Below are positions 25,661 through 38,349 of a DNA stretch of 64,000 nucleotides, in pieces. Source of the stretch: Bog-756 sp963730685. GTDB taxonomy: Bacteria; Actinomycetota; Acidimicrobiia; Acidimicrobiales; RAAP-2. Numbering within the stretch: the first letter of the stretch is position 1; each line of letters opens with the position of its first letter. Both the position numbers and the translations under genes were made by a program. The notes beneath the pieces were generated by a model. That model was not told the origin of the DNA. It worked only from the letters and a program-made list of their open reading frames with translations, and ran no database searches. Location of the stretch: assembly GCA_963730685.1 (NCBI GenBank), contig CAVSSP010000004.1:1-64000 (forward strand), given 5' to 3'.

Positions 25661-25725
25661 CCGGTGGCGCAGCGAGGCGGGCGCCCGACTGACGGCGCCG
25701 GTCCACACGGGGGTACCATGCGGCG

Positions 25726-26294
25726 GTGGCACCGGGGACCGATCTGGACCAGCTCGCCCGGGAGGCCTCCGGGTGCACACGGTGCCCGCTCTCGGTGTCG
25801 AGGACCCAGGTGGTGTTCGGCGTCGGTGATCCCCATGCGGACCTGATGTTCGTGGGCGAGGCGCCGGGGCGGGACGAGGATCTGCAGGGGGAGCCGTTCG
25901 TCGGCCGGTCCGGGAAACTGCTCGACCGGCTCGTGCTCGAGGAGCTCGGGGTTGGACCGGTCGCAGCTTCTACATCGCCAACGTGGTCAAGTGCCGCCCA
26001 CCGGACAACCGGGATCCCAAACCGGAGGAGATCGCCTCGTGCCGCCCCTATCTGGAGGCCCAGCTCAGAGCCATCGAGCCGGCCGTCGTGGTGACGCTCG
26101 GGAATTTCGCCACCAAGCTGCTGCTCGACACCGACCTGGGCATCACGAAGGTCCGGGGCAAGGCATACCCCATGGACGGGTGGCAGTTGGTGCCGACCTA
26201 CCACCCGGCCGCCGCGCTGCGATCCGGGGGAGTGGTCGTGGCCGAGATGCGGGCCGATCTCATCCGGGCCAAGCTCCTCTTGGGTGGGGCGTGA
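25726..26294 (+). CDS. Uracil-DNA glycosylase, family 4 (one frameshift)
   Basis: Removes uracil from DNA; the family carries a 4Fe-4S cluster. Features: GCTRCPLS (two cluster Cys), GEAPGRDEDLQGEPFVGRSG (active-site loop), VVKCRPPDNRDP and ASCRPYL (remaining two Cys), and the C-terminal TYHPAAALR His motif. The frame changes near 25949-25970, between ELG and YIANVVKC; total length 3n-1 agrees with one lost base. GTG start at 25726. Its stop overlaps the tsaE start. About 189 residues when corrected. Confidence 0.88.
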
Positions 26295-26848
26295 CCGGCA
26301 CCGGGGTGGCGGCGTCCGCGGTGCGGGGCCCACTGGTGCTGCGGTCCGCCGATGCCGACGGGACCAGGGACCTGGCAGGGCACCTGGCTCGTGCTGTGCG
26401 TGCGGGGGGACGTGGTCCTGCTGATCGGCGACCTCGGAGCGGGAAAGACGACATTCGCCCAGGGGTTCGGCGCCGGCCTCGGCGTCTCCGAGCCGATCAC
26501 CAGCCCGACGTTCACACTGGTCCGCCAGTATGCGGTGCCGGAAGGGCCGGAGCGGAACACGTCCGGCGAGCCGATCCGGGCCCTGCTCCATGCCGACGTC
26601 TACCGGCTCGACCACCTCCACGAGATCGTCGACCTCGGCCTGGGCGAGCTCGTCGAGGACGGGGCCGTGGCGCTGGTCGAGTGGGGTGACGCGGCCGAGC
26701 CGGTGCTCGGGGACGGAGCCCTCTCGGTCGAGCTGGTGGCCGGCCCCGAGGAGGACGAGCGCACCGTCACCGTCAGCCACCGCGGGCCGGGGTGGGCGGA
26801 CCGGTGGGGCCCGCTGGCTGAGGCACTGGCGCCGTGGCGGGCAGAGGA

Positions 26849-26852
<4 letters not shown>
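26291..26852 (+). CDS. tsaE: tRNA threonylcarbamoyladenosine ATPase TsaE (one frameshift)
   Basis: TsaE is the ATPase that drives the TsaBD complex in t6A37 tRNA modification. After the N-terminal SADADGTRDLAGHLARAVRAG the frame moves at a run of six G (about 26404-26409); with five G it continues into DVVLLIGDLGAGKTTFAQGF, the Walker A. TSPTFTLVRQY, LLHADVYRLD and the Walker B-like ALVEWGDAAE follow. GTG start overlaps the upstream stop and the TGA overlaps tsaB as ATGA. About 187 residues when corrected. The location of the break in a homopolymer strongly suggests an error. Confidence 0.9.
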
Positions 26853-27707
<855 letters not shown>

Positions 27708-27711
<4 letters not shown>

Positions 27712-28265
27712 CGGGGCGATCCGGTCCGGCGGACGGACCCGTCGAGCTGGTCGTCGCCCCCATGCGCACGAAGGACTTGAAAGGCGTCCTGCGGATCGAA
27801 GAGGCGGTGTTCCCCCAACCGTGGTCCCGCCGACTGTTCGTCGAAGAGCTTGCCCAGCGCACGTCCCGGGCGTACCGGGCCGCATGGGTGGGACACCGGA
27901 TCGTGGCCTTCGCCGGCCAGATGTTCATCGACGACGAGTCCCACGTGAACAACATCGCCGTCGACCCGGAGTGGCAGGGGCGCCGGCTCGGGGCGGCCGT
28001 GCTGCTCGACCTGGTGCACATGGCACTGGCCCGGGGTGCCCGCCATCTGACCCTCGAGGTCCGGGTGGGCAATGAGCCGGCACTCGCGCTCTACAAGCGG
28101 TTCGGGCTGGCACCCGTGGGCGTCCGGCCCAACTACTACCCGGGCACGGGGGAGGACGCACTGGTGATGTGGGCCAGGGACATCGACTCGGCCGACTATG
28201 CCGAGCGGCTGGCCGCCATCGGATCGGCGCTCTCCGCCCACGCCCGGCTTGTCTCCCGCCAGTGA
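27708..28265 (+). CDS. rimI: Ribosomal-protein-alanine N-acetyltransferase
   Basis: GNAT acetyltransferase expected to acetylate the N-terminus of S18. The acetyl-CoA site is NNIAVDPEWQGRRLGAAVL (Q/R-x-x-G-x-G/A form), followed by LTLEVRVGNEPALALYKRFG and GVRPNYYPGTGEDALVM, all RimI-like. GTG 27708 overlaps the last codons of tsaB (GTGA), giving 185 residues. Position between tsaB and tsaD is the classic actinobacterial arrangement. The frame is intact, unlike its neighbours. Confidence 0.93.
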
Positions 28266-28564
28266 CCGCGCTGTCCGGTGGCGTCGATCGCCCGCCCGGG
28301 ACCTGGTGACATCCGATCGTGTGCCGTTCCTGGGGAGTCAGCTGGGATCCTTCGATCGCGGCCTCCGTCGCCGATTGACCTTCCCGTCCAGGTACGAACG
28401 GTCGGACATACGGACGGCCGGTTATTTGGAAATCAATCCGGAGGACGACCAGGGAGGCAACCGCCGCCAGCAACCGCCAGGCACCCGCCGGAGCCCCGCC
28501 AGGCGCCCGCGCAGCACCCGCACCGCCCACCGTCCCCGGTAGTCTCCCCCCCGTGGCCAGCTCG
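28266..28564. other. Intergenic region between rimI and tsaD, no gene seen
   Basis: About 300 bp. A 96-codon open frame on the plus strand is Pro/Arg-rich, has no ribosome site and resembles no family I know, so I do not call it. A locally AT-rich patch (about 28421-28437) stands out from the high-GC background and could mark a promoter region for tsaD. No tRNA or clear hairpin was found. Confidence 0.5.
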
Positions 28565-29592
28565 ATGACCACTCCGGAGCCCGGATCCACCGGGTACTCG
28601 GCATCGAGACCTCGTGCGACGAGACGGCGGCCTCGGTGGTCGACGGCGGTTCGGTCATCGTGTCCTCGGTCGTGAGCAGTCAGATCGACCTCCACGCCCG
28701 CTACGGCGGCGTGGTTCCCGAGCTTGCCGGACGGGCCCACGTCGAACTGCTCACGCCCGTCCTGGCCGAGGCCCTCGACCAGGCCGGCTCGGACTCCTCG
28801 GGGGCCGGGATCGATGCCGTGGCGGTCACCTTCGGCCCCGGCCTCATCGGATCCCTCCTGGTCGGGGTGGCCGAAGCCAAAGCACTGTCGCTGGTATGGG
28901 GCGTTCCCCTGGTCGGGGTGAACCATCTCGAGGCCCACCTCTTCGCCTCCCTGCTGGAGCAGCCCGACCTCGGATGGCCGCTGGTGGTCCTCCTGGTGTC
29001 GGGGGGTCACACCCTGCTGGTCGAGGTGTCGAGCCCCGGCCGGTACCGGCTGCTGGGCGGGACCATCGACGACGCCGCCGGCGAGGCCTTCGACAAGGTG
29101 GCCCGGTACCTCGGGCTGGGCTATCCGGGTGGACCGGCCATCGACCGGATCGCCGACCAGGGGGACCCCCGGGCGTTCGCCTTTCCGCGATCGACGCCGG
29201 GGGACGGCTACGACTTCTCGTTCAGCGGGCTCAAGACCTCCGTGGTCAACATGGTCCGCAAGCATCCCGATGCCGACACCGCAGACGTGGCCGCGTCGTT
29301 CCGCCAGGCCGTGGTCGACGTCCTGGTGCGCCGCGCGATGGCGGCGGCATCCGATGTCGGCGCCAGGGCCCTGTGCCTGGCCGGCGGTGTGGCCGCCAAC
29401 TCCCTGCTCCGGTCGACCGTCGAGCAGGCGTGTGCGGAGGCCGGCATCGGAGCGTTCCTCCCCAGTCGTGCCCTGTGCACGGACAACGCCGCCATGGTGG
29501 CAGCGGCGGGGTGGTGGCGGTTGCAGCACGGCGGCGCCAGTCCTTTGACGCTGGGCGCCGATCCCAACCTCCGGCTGGTTCCGGCTTCCTGA
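28565..29592 (+). CDS. tsaD: tRNA threonylcarbamoyltransferase TsaD (frameshift at N-terminus)
   Basis: Catalytic subunit for t6A37 formation. LGIETSCDETAASVVDGG, then GVVPELAGRAHVE with the metal-binding HLEAH and SGGHTLL segments, FSFSGLKTSV, and CLAGGVAANSLLR are diagnostic. The frame holding LGIETSCDET has no start codon; ATG 28565 (or GTG 28553) is in the next frame and would join after loss of one base near 28588-28594. Total length 3n-1 agrees. Corrected size is about 343 residues. Confidence 0.92.
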
Positions 29593-29672
29593 TCCCGCCC
29601 CGGCGGTGCGCCGGGCGGTCCCGCGGATGCGGTGGCCGATCCGCAGGTCGCACTGGCACTCGAAGATGCCGG

Positions 29673-29701
29673 TTGCCAAACGCCGCCGAGGTCGCTACCA
29701 T
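29673..29701 (+). promoter_or_regulatory. groESL promoter
   Basis: TTGCCA (29673-29678) and TACCAT (29696-29701) are 17 bp apart. The -10 box abuts the CIRCE operator, so a repressor bound there would block open-complex formation, the standard HrcA arrangement. Confidence 0.6.
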
Positions 29702-29727
29702 TAGCACTCTCAACGCTCGACTGCTAA
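29701..29727 (+). promoter_or_regulatory. CIRCE operator (HrcA site) upstream of groES
   Basis: TTAGCACTC, nine spacer bases, then GACTGCTAA: the CIRCE consensus inverted repeat (TTAGCACTC-N9-GAGTGCTAA) with one mismatch in the right arm. It lies 25 bp before the groES ATG. CIRCE is bound by the HrcA repressor under non-stress conditions; hrcA itself is not in the window. Confidence 0.92.
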
Positions 29728-29752
29728 CGCGTGCCACAGGAGGCCCGAACCA

Positions 29753-30045
29753 ATGAGTCTGCATCCCCTTGACGACCGCATCGTCGTCCGCCCCGGCGAG
29801 TCCGAGGAGACCACCGCTTCCGGCCTGGTCATTCCCGATACCGCCAAAGAGAAGCCCCAGCAGGGCGAAGTCCTGGCCGTGGGCCCGGGCCGCCGTGCCG
29901 AGTCCAGCGGCGAGCTGATCCCCCTCGACATCGCCGTCGGCGACACGGTCGTCTACTCCAAGTACGGCGGCACCGAGATCAGCGCCGACGGCGAGGATCT
30001 CCTGATCCTGTCCAGCCGTGACGTCCTGGCGAAGGTGAGCAAGTA

Positions 30046-30046
<1 letters not shown>
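29753..30046 (+). CDS. groES: Co-chaperonin GroES
   Basis: 10-kDa lid of the chaperonin. LHPLDDRIVVRPGESEETTA and the mobile-loop region SGLVIPDTAKEKPQQGEVLA are typical; the end is LLILSSRDVLAKV. Length 97 is normal. AGGAGG is 9-14 bases before ATG 29753. The TAA stop shares its final A with the groEL start. Controlled by the upstream CIRCE element. Confidence 0.97.
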
Positions 30047-31707
<1,661 letters not shown>

Positions 31708-31739
31708 CCGACGCCCGACCCACTCCGGTGGGTTGGGAT

Positions 31740-31756
31740 GGCGCCCTTCGGGCGCC
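31740..31756 (+). terminator. Hairpin downstream of groEL
   Basis: GGCGCCC and GGGCGCC form a 7-bp stem with a TTC loop, 33 bases after the groEL stop. No T-run. Confidence 0.45.
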
Positions 31757-31814
31757 GACCACCGAGTCCGTGTGCAGTGCTCCTGCCCGGCACGGAGAAG
31801 TGCAGAGTTTCATG

Positions 31815-31844
31815 TGTTGGCCGGGCCTCTTGGCCCGGCCAACA
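31815..31844 (+). terminator. Perfect 13-bp hairpin, probable groESL terminator
   Basis: TGTTGGCCGGGCC (31815-31827) pairs completely with GGCCCGGCCAACA (31832-31844) around the tetraloop TCTT. It is the strongest hairpin seen in the window by eye. Its position about 110 bp after groEL and 80 bp before the Nudix gene fits transcription termination. T-less terminators are common in high-GC actinobacteria. Confidence 0.65.
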
Positions 31845-31925
31845 CCGCGTTCGGGGCCGGGAGCGCTGGCATCACCCGTCTCTGGTGATCCGATGCCCAC
31901 CCGCCAGGCATAGTGTCGGTTGCCG

Positions 31926-32705
31926 ATGCGGCCCGAACCCCCCAGCCCCCGAAGAGGGCTCCAGGTCATCCCGCGGCCGCCGTCCAACCGTCCGGGGGGC
32001 CCGGCGCCCTGGGCCGGCCTCGCACCCGAGGAGCGGGCCTCGGTTTCCCTCGATCGCGTGCGATCCACCATGGCTGTGGCCGATCGGTCGATCCCGCCCG
32101 AGAGCACCCAGCCGCTCATGGAGTTCATCCGGTCCGTCGAGGGCGTGGACGTCGTCTCCAACCCGGCTGCGGTGCTGGTGGCCCTGTTCGAAGAGGATGG
32201 CGAGGCCCGGGTCCTGTTGACCGTCCGATCCGGCCGGCTCCGCTCCCACCGCGGCGAGGTGGCCTTCCCGGGGGGTCGCCTCGATCCTGGCGAGTCCGTC
32301 GACGAGGGAGCCAGGCGGGAGGCACACGAAGAGGTGGGGCTGGACCCGTCGCTGGTCACCATCGTCGGGTATCTCTCGCCCCTCCCCACCGTGTCGTCCA
32401 ACACCCTGATGACGCCGGTGGTGGCCACACTGGCCGGGCGCCCCGCCACCGAGGCCGCCCCGGACGAGGTGGCGCGCGTGTTCGATGTCGCCCTGGCCGA
32501 TCTGCTCGGGGATGGCGTCTTCCACGAGGAGTGGTGGGCGATCTCCGGACGGCCGGGCGCCGACGGGAGTCCCGGCGGCGAGTTCCCCGTGTGGTTCATG
32601 ACGGCGGGCGGGGAGATCATCTGGGGCGCCACCGCCAGGGTGCTGGTCGAGCTGTTGTGCCTGGTCCTCGGCGTGGCGGTCCCGTCCTCCCGCTGGGGGC
32701 ACTGA
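31926..32705 (+). CDS. Nudix hydrolase, CoA pyrophosphatase-like
   Basis: The Nudix box is complete: GGRLDPGESVDEGARREAHE followed by EVGL (G-x5-E-x7-REAxEExG). The preceding VLLTVRSGRLRSHRGEVAFP is the extended motif typical of NUDT7/YeaB-type CoA diphosphatases. A ~60-residue N-terminal region is Pro/Arg-rich and not conserved. Start uncertain: ATG 31926 is used here (259 residues), TTG at 31920 is possible. No frameshift. Confidence 0.85.
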   Translation: MRPEPPSPRRGLQVIPRPPSNRPGGPAPWAGLAPEERASVSLDRVRSTMAVADRSIPPESTQPLMEFIRSVEGVDVVSNPAAVLVALFEEDGEARVLLTVRSGRLRSHRGEVAFPGGRLDPGESVDEGARREAHEEVGLDPSLVTIVGYLSPLPTVSSNTLMTPVVATLAGRPATEAAPDEVARVFDVALADLLGDGVFHEEWWAISGRPGADGSPGGEFPVWFMTAGGEIIWGATARVLVELLCLVLGVAVPSSRWGH

Positions 32706-32854
32706 CCCCTCCGCGGCCGGGTGACCGGCACTCGGGAAGGGAACCGGCCCCGGCTGTCCAGGCGGTATCGTGGGGGCAGTCGGTGCGCACACTGTCGGGG
32801 TTGCCATCGATCGGAGGTGTGGACAACTGCGACCAGGGTCGAGAGGACAGTCAC

Positions 32855-34018
32855 GTGGCTGAGATAGAGATTGGCATCTTCAAATCGGGTCGGAAGGCCT
32901 ACGGGTTCGACGACATCGCCATCGTCCCCAGCCGGCGGACACGGGATCCCGAGGATGTCGACATCAGTTGGGAGATCGACGCCTACCGGTTCGAGCTCCC
33001 GTTGATGGCATCGGCCATGGACGGCGTCGTGAGCCCGTCCACCGCCATCGAGATCGGGCGGCTCGGGGGCCTCGGAGTCCTCAACCTCGAGGGACTGTGG
33101 ACCCGGTACGAGGACCCCACCGCACTGTTCGACGAGATCCGCGAGCTTCCCGCCGAGAAGGCCACCGCCCGGATGCAGCAGATGTACTCGGAGCCGGTGC
33201 AGCTCGATCTGGTCACCCAGCGGATCAAGGAGATGAAGGCGGCGGGCATCACCACGGCCGCCTCGGTCACCCCGCAGAAGACGGCACGCTTCGCCCCGGC
33301 CCTGCTCGCGGCCGAGCTGGACCTCCTGGTCATCCAGGGGACGGTCGTCTCCGCCGAGCATGTGTCGAAGACCGCCGAGCCGCTCAACCTCAAGCGGTTC
33401 ATCCGCGAGTTCGAGATCCCGGTGATCGTCGGCGGGTGTGCCTCCTACCAGGCCGGCCTCCATCTGATGCGGACGGGCGCGGTGGGCGTGCTGGTCGGCG
33501 TCGGTCCCGGCAATGCCTGCACCACCCGTGGGGTGCTGGGTATCGGCGTGCCCCAGGCCACTGCCATCGCCGACGTGGCGGGGGCCCGCATGCGCCACCT
33601 CGACGAGACCGGTGTCTACTGCCACGTGATCGCCGACGGCGGGATGTCCAAGGGCGGCGACATCGCCAAGGCGGTCGCCTGCGGGGCCGACGCCGTCATG
33701 CTCGGGTCGCCCCTGTCGTCCGCCGTGGAGGCACCCGCCCGTGGGTTCCACTGGGGCATGGCCACCTTCCATCCCACCCTCCCCCGCGGGGCCAGGGTCA
33801 AGACCACCACGCGGGGCACCCTCCAAGAGATCCTCCTCGGGCCGGCCCACGAGAACGACGGACGGATGAACCTGTTCGGCGCCCTGCGGACCGCCATGGC
33901 CACCTGCGGCTACCAGACGGTCAAGGAGTTCCAGAAGGCCGAGGTCATGGTGGCCCCCGCCCTCCAGACCGAGGGCAAGGACCTGCAGCGTTCGCAGGGT
34001 GTCGGCATGGGCCATTGA
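32855..34018 (+). CDS. guaB3: GuaB3 family IMP dehydrogenase-related protein
   Basis: An IMPDH/GMP-reductase-fold TIM barrel without CBS domains (387 residues), the type found beside guaA in actinobacteria. Opening EIEIGIFKSGRKAYGFDDIA and the active-site loop VGPGNACTTRGVLGIGVPQA, whose Cys corresponds to the catalytic Cys of IMPDH, are clear; DGGMSKGGDIAKAVACGADA is the phosphate-binding part. GTG start at 32855 with a GAGAGGA site upstream. The stop overlaps the guaA start. The exact reaction of the GuaB3 subgroup is less well established than that of GuaB2. Confidence 0.92.
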   Translation: MAEIEIGIFKSGRKAYGFDDIAIVPSRRTRDPEDVDISWEIDAYRFELPLMASAMDGVVSPSTAIEIGRLGGLGVLNLEGLWTRYEDPTALFDEIRELPAEKATARMQQMYSEPVQLDLVTQRIKEMKAAGITTAASVTPQKTARFAPALLAAELDLLVIQGTVVSAEHVSKTAEPLNLKRFIREFEIPVIVGGCASYQAGLHLMRTGAVGVLVGVGPGNACTTRGVLGIGVPQATAIADVAGARMRHLDETGVYCHVIADGGMSKGGDIAKAVACGADAVMLGSPLSSAVEAPARGFHWGMATFHPTLPRGARVKTTTRGTLQEILLGPAHENDGRMNLFGALRTAMATCGYQTVKEFQKAEVMVAPALQTEGKDLQRSQGVGMGH

Positions 34019-35622
34019 GCCCGACCGGCGGCCGGAGGGGTGGAGCCGACGACGGCCCCGTCCTGGTCGTCGACTTCGGAGCCCAGTACGCGCAGCTGAT
34101 CGCCCGGCGGGTGCGTGAGGCCCACGTCTACTCGGAGATCGTGCCCCACACCGCCACCGCGGCAGAACTGGTGGCACGGAATCCATCGGGGATCATCCTG
34201 TCCGGTGGCCCGAAATCGGTGAACGAGACCCCGGCGCCGACGATCGACCCGGCCATCTACGGGAGTGGCATCCCCATCCTCGGCATCTGCTACGGCGCCC
34301 AGCTGCTCACCCAGGAACTGGGCGGCGAGGTGTCGCGCACCGGTCGCGGGGAGTACGGCCGGACCCCGTTGTCGGTGCAGGGGAGCTCCCCGCTGTTCGT
34401 GGACTGGCCGGCCGAGGTCGAGGTGTGGATGAGCCACGGTGATGCCATCACCTCGGTGCCCGACGGGTTCGTCGCCACCGCCTCGAGCCCCGACGCACCG
34501 GTGGCGGCGCTCCACGACCGGGAGCGGGCCATCTACGGGGTGCAGTTCCACCCGGAGGTGGTGCACACCGAACGCGGCAAGGACCTGATCGAACGGTTCC
34601 TCGCCGACGTGTGCCACTGCCCCCCGTCGTGGACCCACACCTCGATCATCGAGGCCCAGGTCGAAGCGGTCCGGGCCCAGGTCGGCTCCTCGCCGGTGCT
34701 GTGTGCGCTCTCCGGTGGCGTGGACTCGGCGGTGGCGGCCGCTCTCGTCCACAAGGCGGTCGGCGACCAGCTGACCTGTGTGTACGTGGACACCGGTCTG
34801 ATGCGGGCCAATGAGAGCGAGCAGGTCGAGGACACCTTCCGCCGGCAGTTCCACATCGACCTCGTCCACGTGAAGGCGGCCGACCGGTTCTTCGAGGCCC
34901 TGGCCGGAATCACCGATCCGGAGTCCAAGCGGAAGATCATCGGGGAGCTGTTCATCCGCATCTTCGAAGAGGTGGCCCGTGACCTGGTCATCGAGACGCT
35001 CGGCGCCGACGAAGAGGGAGCGTCCAGCGGCGAGGCGGCCGGCTACCTGGTCCAGGGCACCCTCTACCCCGACGTGATCGAGTCGGGCTCGGACTCGGCC
35101 GCCACCATCAAGTCCCACCACAACGTCGGAGGCCTGCCGGACGACTTGGCGTTCGACCTCGTCGAGCCCCTGCGCCTTCTGTTCAAGGACGAGGTCCGGG
35201 CCGTGGGGGAAGAGCTCGGGCTGCCCCACGACATCGTCTGGCGCCAACCGTTCCCCGGGCCGGGTCTGGCCGTACGGATCGTGGGAGAGGTCACGCCGGA
35301 GCGGGCCGAGATCCTGAGGGCGGCCGACGCCATCGTCGTGGAGGAGGTCCGCCGGGCCGGGCTCTACCGGGAGCTGTGGCAGAGCTTCGCCGTGCTGCCC
35401 GCCGTCCGCACCGTGGGCGTCATGGGCGACGGCCGCACCTACGCGTATCCGATCGTCATCCGGGCCGTGACCAGTGACGACGCCATGACGGCGGATTGGG
35501 CACGCCTGCCCTACGACTTGTTGGAGCGCCTCTCCTCCCGGATCATCAACGAGGTCGAGGGCGTCAACCGGGTGGCTCTGGACATCACGTCCAAACCGCC
35601 CGGCACCATCGAGTGGGAATGA
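34015..35622 (+). CDS. guaA: GMP synthase (glutamine-hydrolysing)
   Basis: Aminates XMP to GMP. The N-terminal class I glutaminase has VLVVDFGAQYAQLIARRV, Cys in GICYGAQLL and His/Glu in FHPEVVHT. The ATP-pyrophosphatase domain has SGGVDSAVAAALV, followed by YLVQGTLYPDVIESGS and the C-terminal dimerisation domain ending PPGTIEWE. The best start is TTG 34015, overlapping the guaB3 stop by TTGA; no ATG or GTG lies between it and the conserved domain. 535 residues. Its stop overlaps pcrA. Confidence 0.95.
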   Translation: MSPTGGRRGGADDGPVLVVDFGAQYAQLIARRVREAHVYSEIVPHTATAAELVARNPSGIILSGGPKSVNETPAPTIDPAIYGSGIPILGICYGAQLLTQELGGEVSRTGRGEYGRTPLSVQGSSPLFVDWPAEVEVWMSHGDAITSVPDGFVATASSPDAPVAALHDRERAIYGVQFHPEVVHTERGKDLIERFLADVCHCPPSWTHTSIIEAQVEAVRAQVGSSPVLCALSGGVDSAVAAALVHKAVGDQLTCVYVDTGLMRANESEQVEDTFRRQFHIDLVHVKAADRFFEALAGITDPESKRKIIGELFIRIFEEVARDLVIETLGADEEGASSGEAAGYLVQGTLYPDVIESGSDSAATIKSHHNVGGLPDDLAFDLVEPLRLLFKDEVRAVGEELGLPHDIVWRQPFPGPGLAVRIVGEVTPERAEILRAADAIVVEEVRRAGLYRELWQSFAVLPAVRTVGVMGDGRTYAYPIVIRAVTSDDAMTADWARLPYDLLERLSSRIINEVEGVNRVALDITSKPPGTIEWE

Positions 35623-38091
35623 CCTCGGCGGGCGGGAGCGCCAGCTCGCTCTCCGACGACGGACGGTCGCCCGATGGCGAAGGACGGCCGCACCGGGGGG
35701 GTCGGGGCAGCCTCGCCATCCCGATCGACGACCTGTTGGACGGGCTGACCGAGCCCCAACGCCAGGCGGTCGTCCACCGCGGTGGACCGCTCCTGATCGT
35801 GGCCGGGGCCGGCTCGGGGAAGACCCGGGTGCTGACACGCCGGATCGCCCACCTGATCGCCACCGGCGACGCCGCGCCCTGGCAGATCCTGGCCATCACC
35901 TTCACCAACAAGGCGGCTGACGAGATGCGCCGACGGGTGGCGGAGCTGGTCGGACCCCGCGCCGGGCGCATGTGGGTCTCCACATTCCACTCCGCCTGTG
36001 TCCGCATCCTGCGGGCCCACGGGGACCGACTCGGCTACAAGGGGTCCTTCACCATCTACGACGATGCCGACTCACGTCGGTTGGTCGAGATCGTCTGCCG
36101 CGAGCTCGACATCGACACGAAGAAGATGTCGCCACGGTCGATCCTGGGTCAGATCAGCCAGGCCAAGTCCCGCCAGCAGGGCCCCGAGGAGTACCGGGCG
36201 GCTGCGGTGACCATCTTCGACCGGCGCATCGCCGATGTCTTCGACCAGTACCAGCAGCGCATGGTGGCGGCCAACGCCATGGACTTCGACGACCTACTGC
36301 TCAACACCGTGGTGCTGTTCCGACAGCACCACGACGTGCTCGAGCACTACCGGACCCGCTTCACCAACCTCCTCATCGACGAGTACCAGGACACCAACGC
36401 GGTGCAGAACGCACTGGCCGTGCTGCTGGCGGGCGAGCACCGGAACATCGTCGTGGTGGGCGACAGCGACCAGTCCGTCTACCGGTTCCGTGGCGCCGAC
36501 ATCTCCAACATCCTCGATTTCGAGCAGGCCTTTCCGGATGCCACGGTGATCACGTTGGACCAGAACTTCCGGTCGACCCAGACCATCCTCGACGCTGCCA
36601 ATGCGGTCATCACCAACAACGTGTCCCGCAAGCCGAAGACGCTGTGGACCGACAGCGGAGACGGGGAGAAGGTGGTCCGGTACCGGGCCGAGGACGAGTA
36701 CGACGAGGCGGCCTGGGTGGCCCACGAGGTGACCCGTCTCCAGCGTGAGCAGGGTCTCCGGTGGGGTGACGTGGCCGTCTTCTACCGGACCAACGCCCAG
36801 AGCCGGGCACTCGAGGAGGCCATGGTGCGGGGCGAGGTGCCCTACAAGGTGGTGGGGGGCACGAAGTTCTACGACCGCCGCGAGGTCAAAGACGTGATGG
36901 CCTACCTCCGGGTCCTGGTGAATCCGGACGACGAGGTCAGTTGGCGACGCATCGTCAACGTGCCCAAGCGTGGCGTGGGTGAGACCTCGGTGGCCAAGCT
37001 GTCCGGTTGGGCCGGAATCCACGGGGTCTCGTTCGGTGAGGCGGTGGCCCGTGCCGAGGAGGCCGGACTCGCCGGTAAGGCCGCCGGAGCCCTGGTCCAC
37101 CTGTCGGCGATGCTCGACCAACTCCGCCACCAGATGGCCCTCCCCCCACTCGTCGACGAGAACGGGGAGGCCATCGCACCCGAGCAACAGCCGGAGCCGG
37201 GCGACGGGCGACAGGGCGAAGGGCCGGAGGGGCTCGCGGGCACCCTCGGTCCCGGCGCGCTGGTCACCGCCGTCGTCGAGCGATCCGGATATCGCAGCGA
37301 ACTGCTCTCCGAAGGGACCATCGAGGCGCTCGGACGGGTGGAGAACGTCGATGAACTGGTCGGGGTGGCGGACGAGTACCGCACGCTGTCGGAGTTCCTG
37401 GAGGCAGCCTCGCTGGTGGCCGATTCGGACCAGCTCGACGGCGACGGGACGAAGGTCTCCCTCATGACCATGCACATCGCCAAGGGCCTCGAGTTCCCCG
37501 CCGTCTTTCTGGTCGGCATGGAGGACGGGATCTTCCCGCACCTCCGTTCCCTCGGTGACCCCGTCGAGCTCGAGGAGGAACGCCGCCTCTGCTACGTCGG
37601 AATCACCCGGGCCGAGCGCCACCTGTACGTGTCCCACGCGCTGGAGCCGGATGCTGTTCGGCAGTACCAGCAGCAACATCCCGAGCCGATTCCTCAATGA
37701 GATCCCCTCCGAGCTGGTCCGAGACGTCGGCGGGGAGTCCACGGGTCGATCGGGTGGGTCGGCGGGTCGTGGCCGCTACGGCGAGGGGTCCGACCGGTTC
37801 TCCGTCGACGACGGGGCCGGTACTCCCGGCAGGACCGTGTTCGGGCGCGGTTCCCCCGGATCCGCGGACGGTGGCTTCGACCCCGATGGGCGTCGTCGGC
37901 GGGCGCCGGCCTCGTCCGGTGCCGAGCTCCTCGGGCTGGTCGCAGGCGACCGGGTGGTCCATGGCAAATGGGGAGAGGGAACCGTGCTCGAGGCAGGGGG
38001 GGCGGGCGAGGACTTGGAGGCGGTGGTCCAATTCGCCACGGTGGGGCGCAAAAAGCTGCTGTTGAGAATGGCGCCGCTGAAGCGGGCCTGA
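35619..38091 (+). CDS. pcrA: ATP-dependent DNA helicase PcrA/UvrD (one frameshift)
   Basis: SF1A 3'-5' helicase for repair and conflict resolution. Motifs: LTEPQRQAVVHRGGPLLIVA (Q motif), GAGSGKTR (Walker A), TFTNKAADEMRRR (Ia), DEYQDTN (II), QNFRST (III), and MTMHIAKGLEFPAVFL and CYVGITRAERHLYVSHA (V/VI). The frame breaks at about 37639-37641: an extra base separates YVSHA from WSRMLFGSTSSNIPSRFLNE. The C-terminal part ends in a Tudor-like segment VVHGKWGEGTVLEAGG. Length 3n+1, about 824 residues corrected. ATG overlaps the guaA stop. Confidence 0.93.
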
Positions 38092-38349
38092 GCCGCCCGG
38101 CCATCCCGGCCACCTGGTCTGCGTTCGGGCCCCAGCTGTGGAAAACTGTTGATCGCCCGAACGGCCGGGCCCCGCTGCCGGCTGTTCATCCAGATGTCAG
38201 CTGTCTGTGACTCAATGGACCGTGGCTCGTGCCCGGTACCCGGCCGGGCGGTATATGCGATCGGCCCGACGTCGTCGGTGAGTCGGCCGGAGTGGCAGCG
38301 GTGTCGGCGTCGTGGCGCGGGAGCTACCCGGTCCATCGCTTGGAGTGCC

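Noticed and set aside
28278..28568. 96-residue open frame between rimI and tsaD
   Set aside because: Pro/Arg-rich, no ribosome site, unlike any family I know.
38139..38160. DnaA-box-like TGTGGAAAA near 38.14 kb
   Set aside because: A single near-match without a cluster of boxes, dnaA or dnaN nearby; not evidence for an origin.
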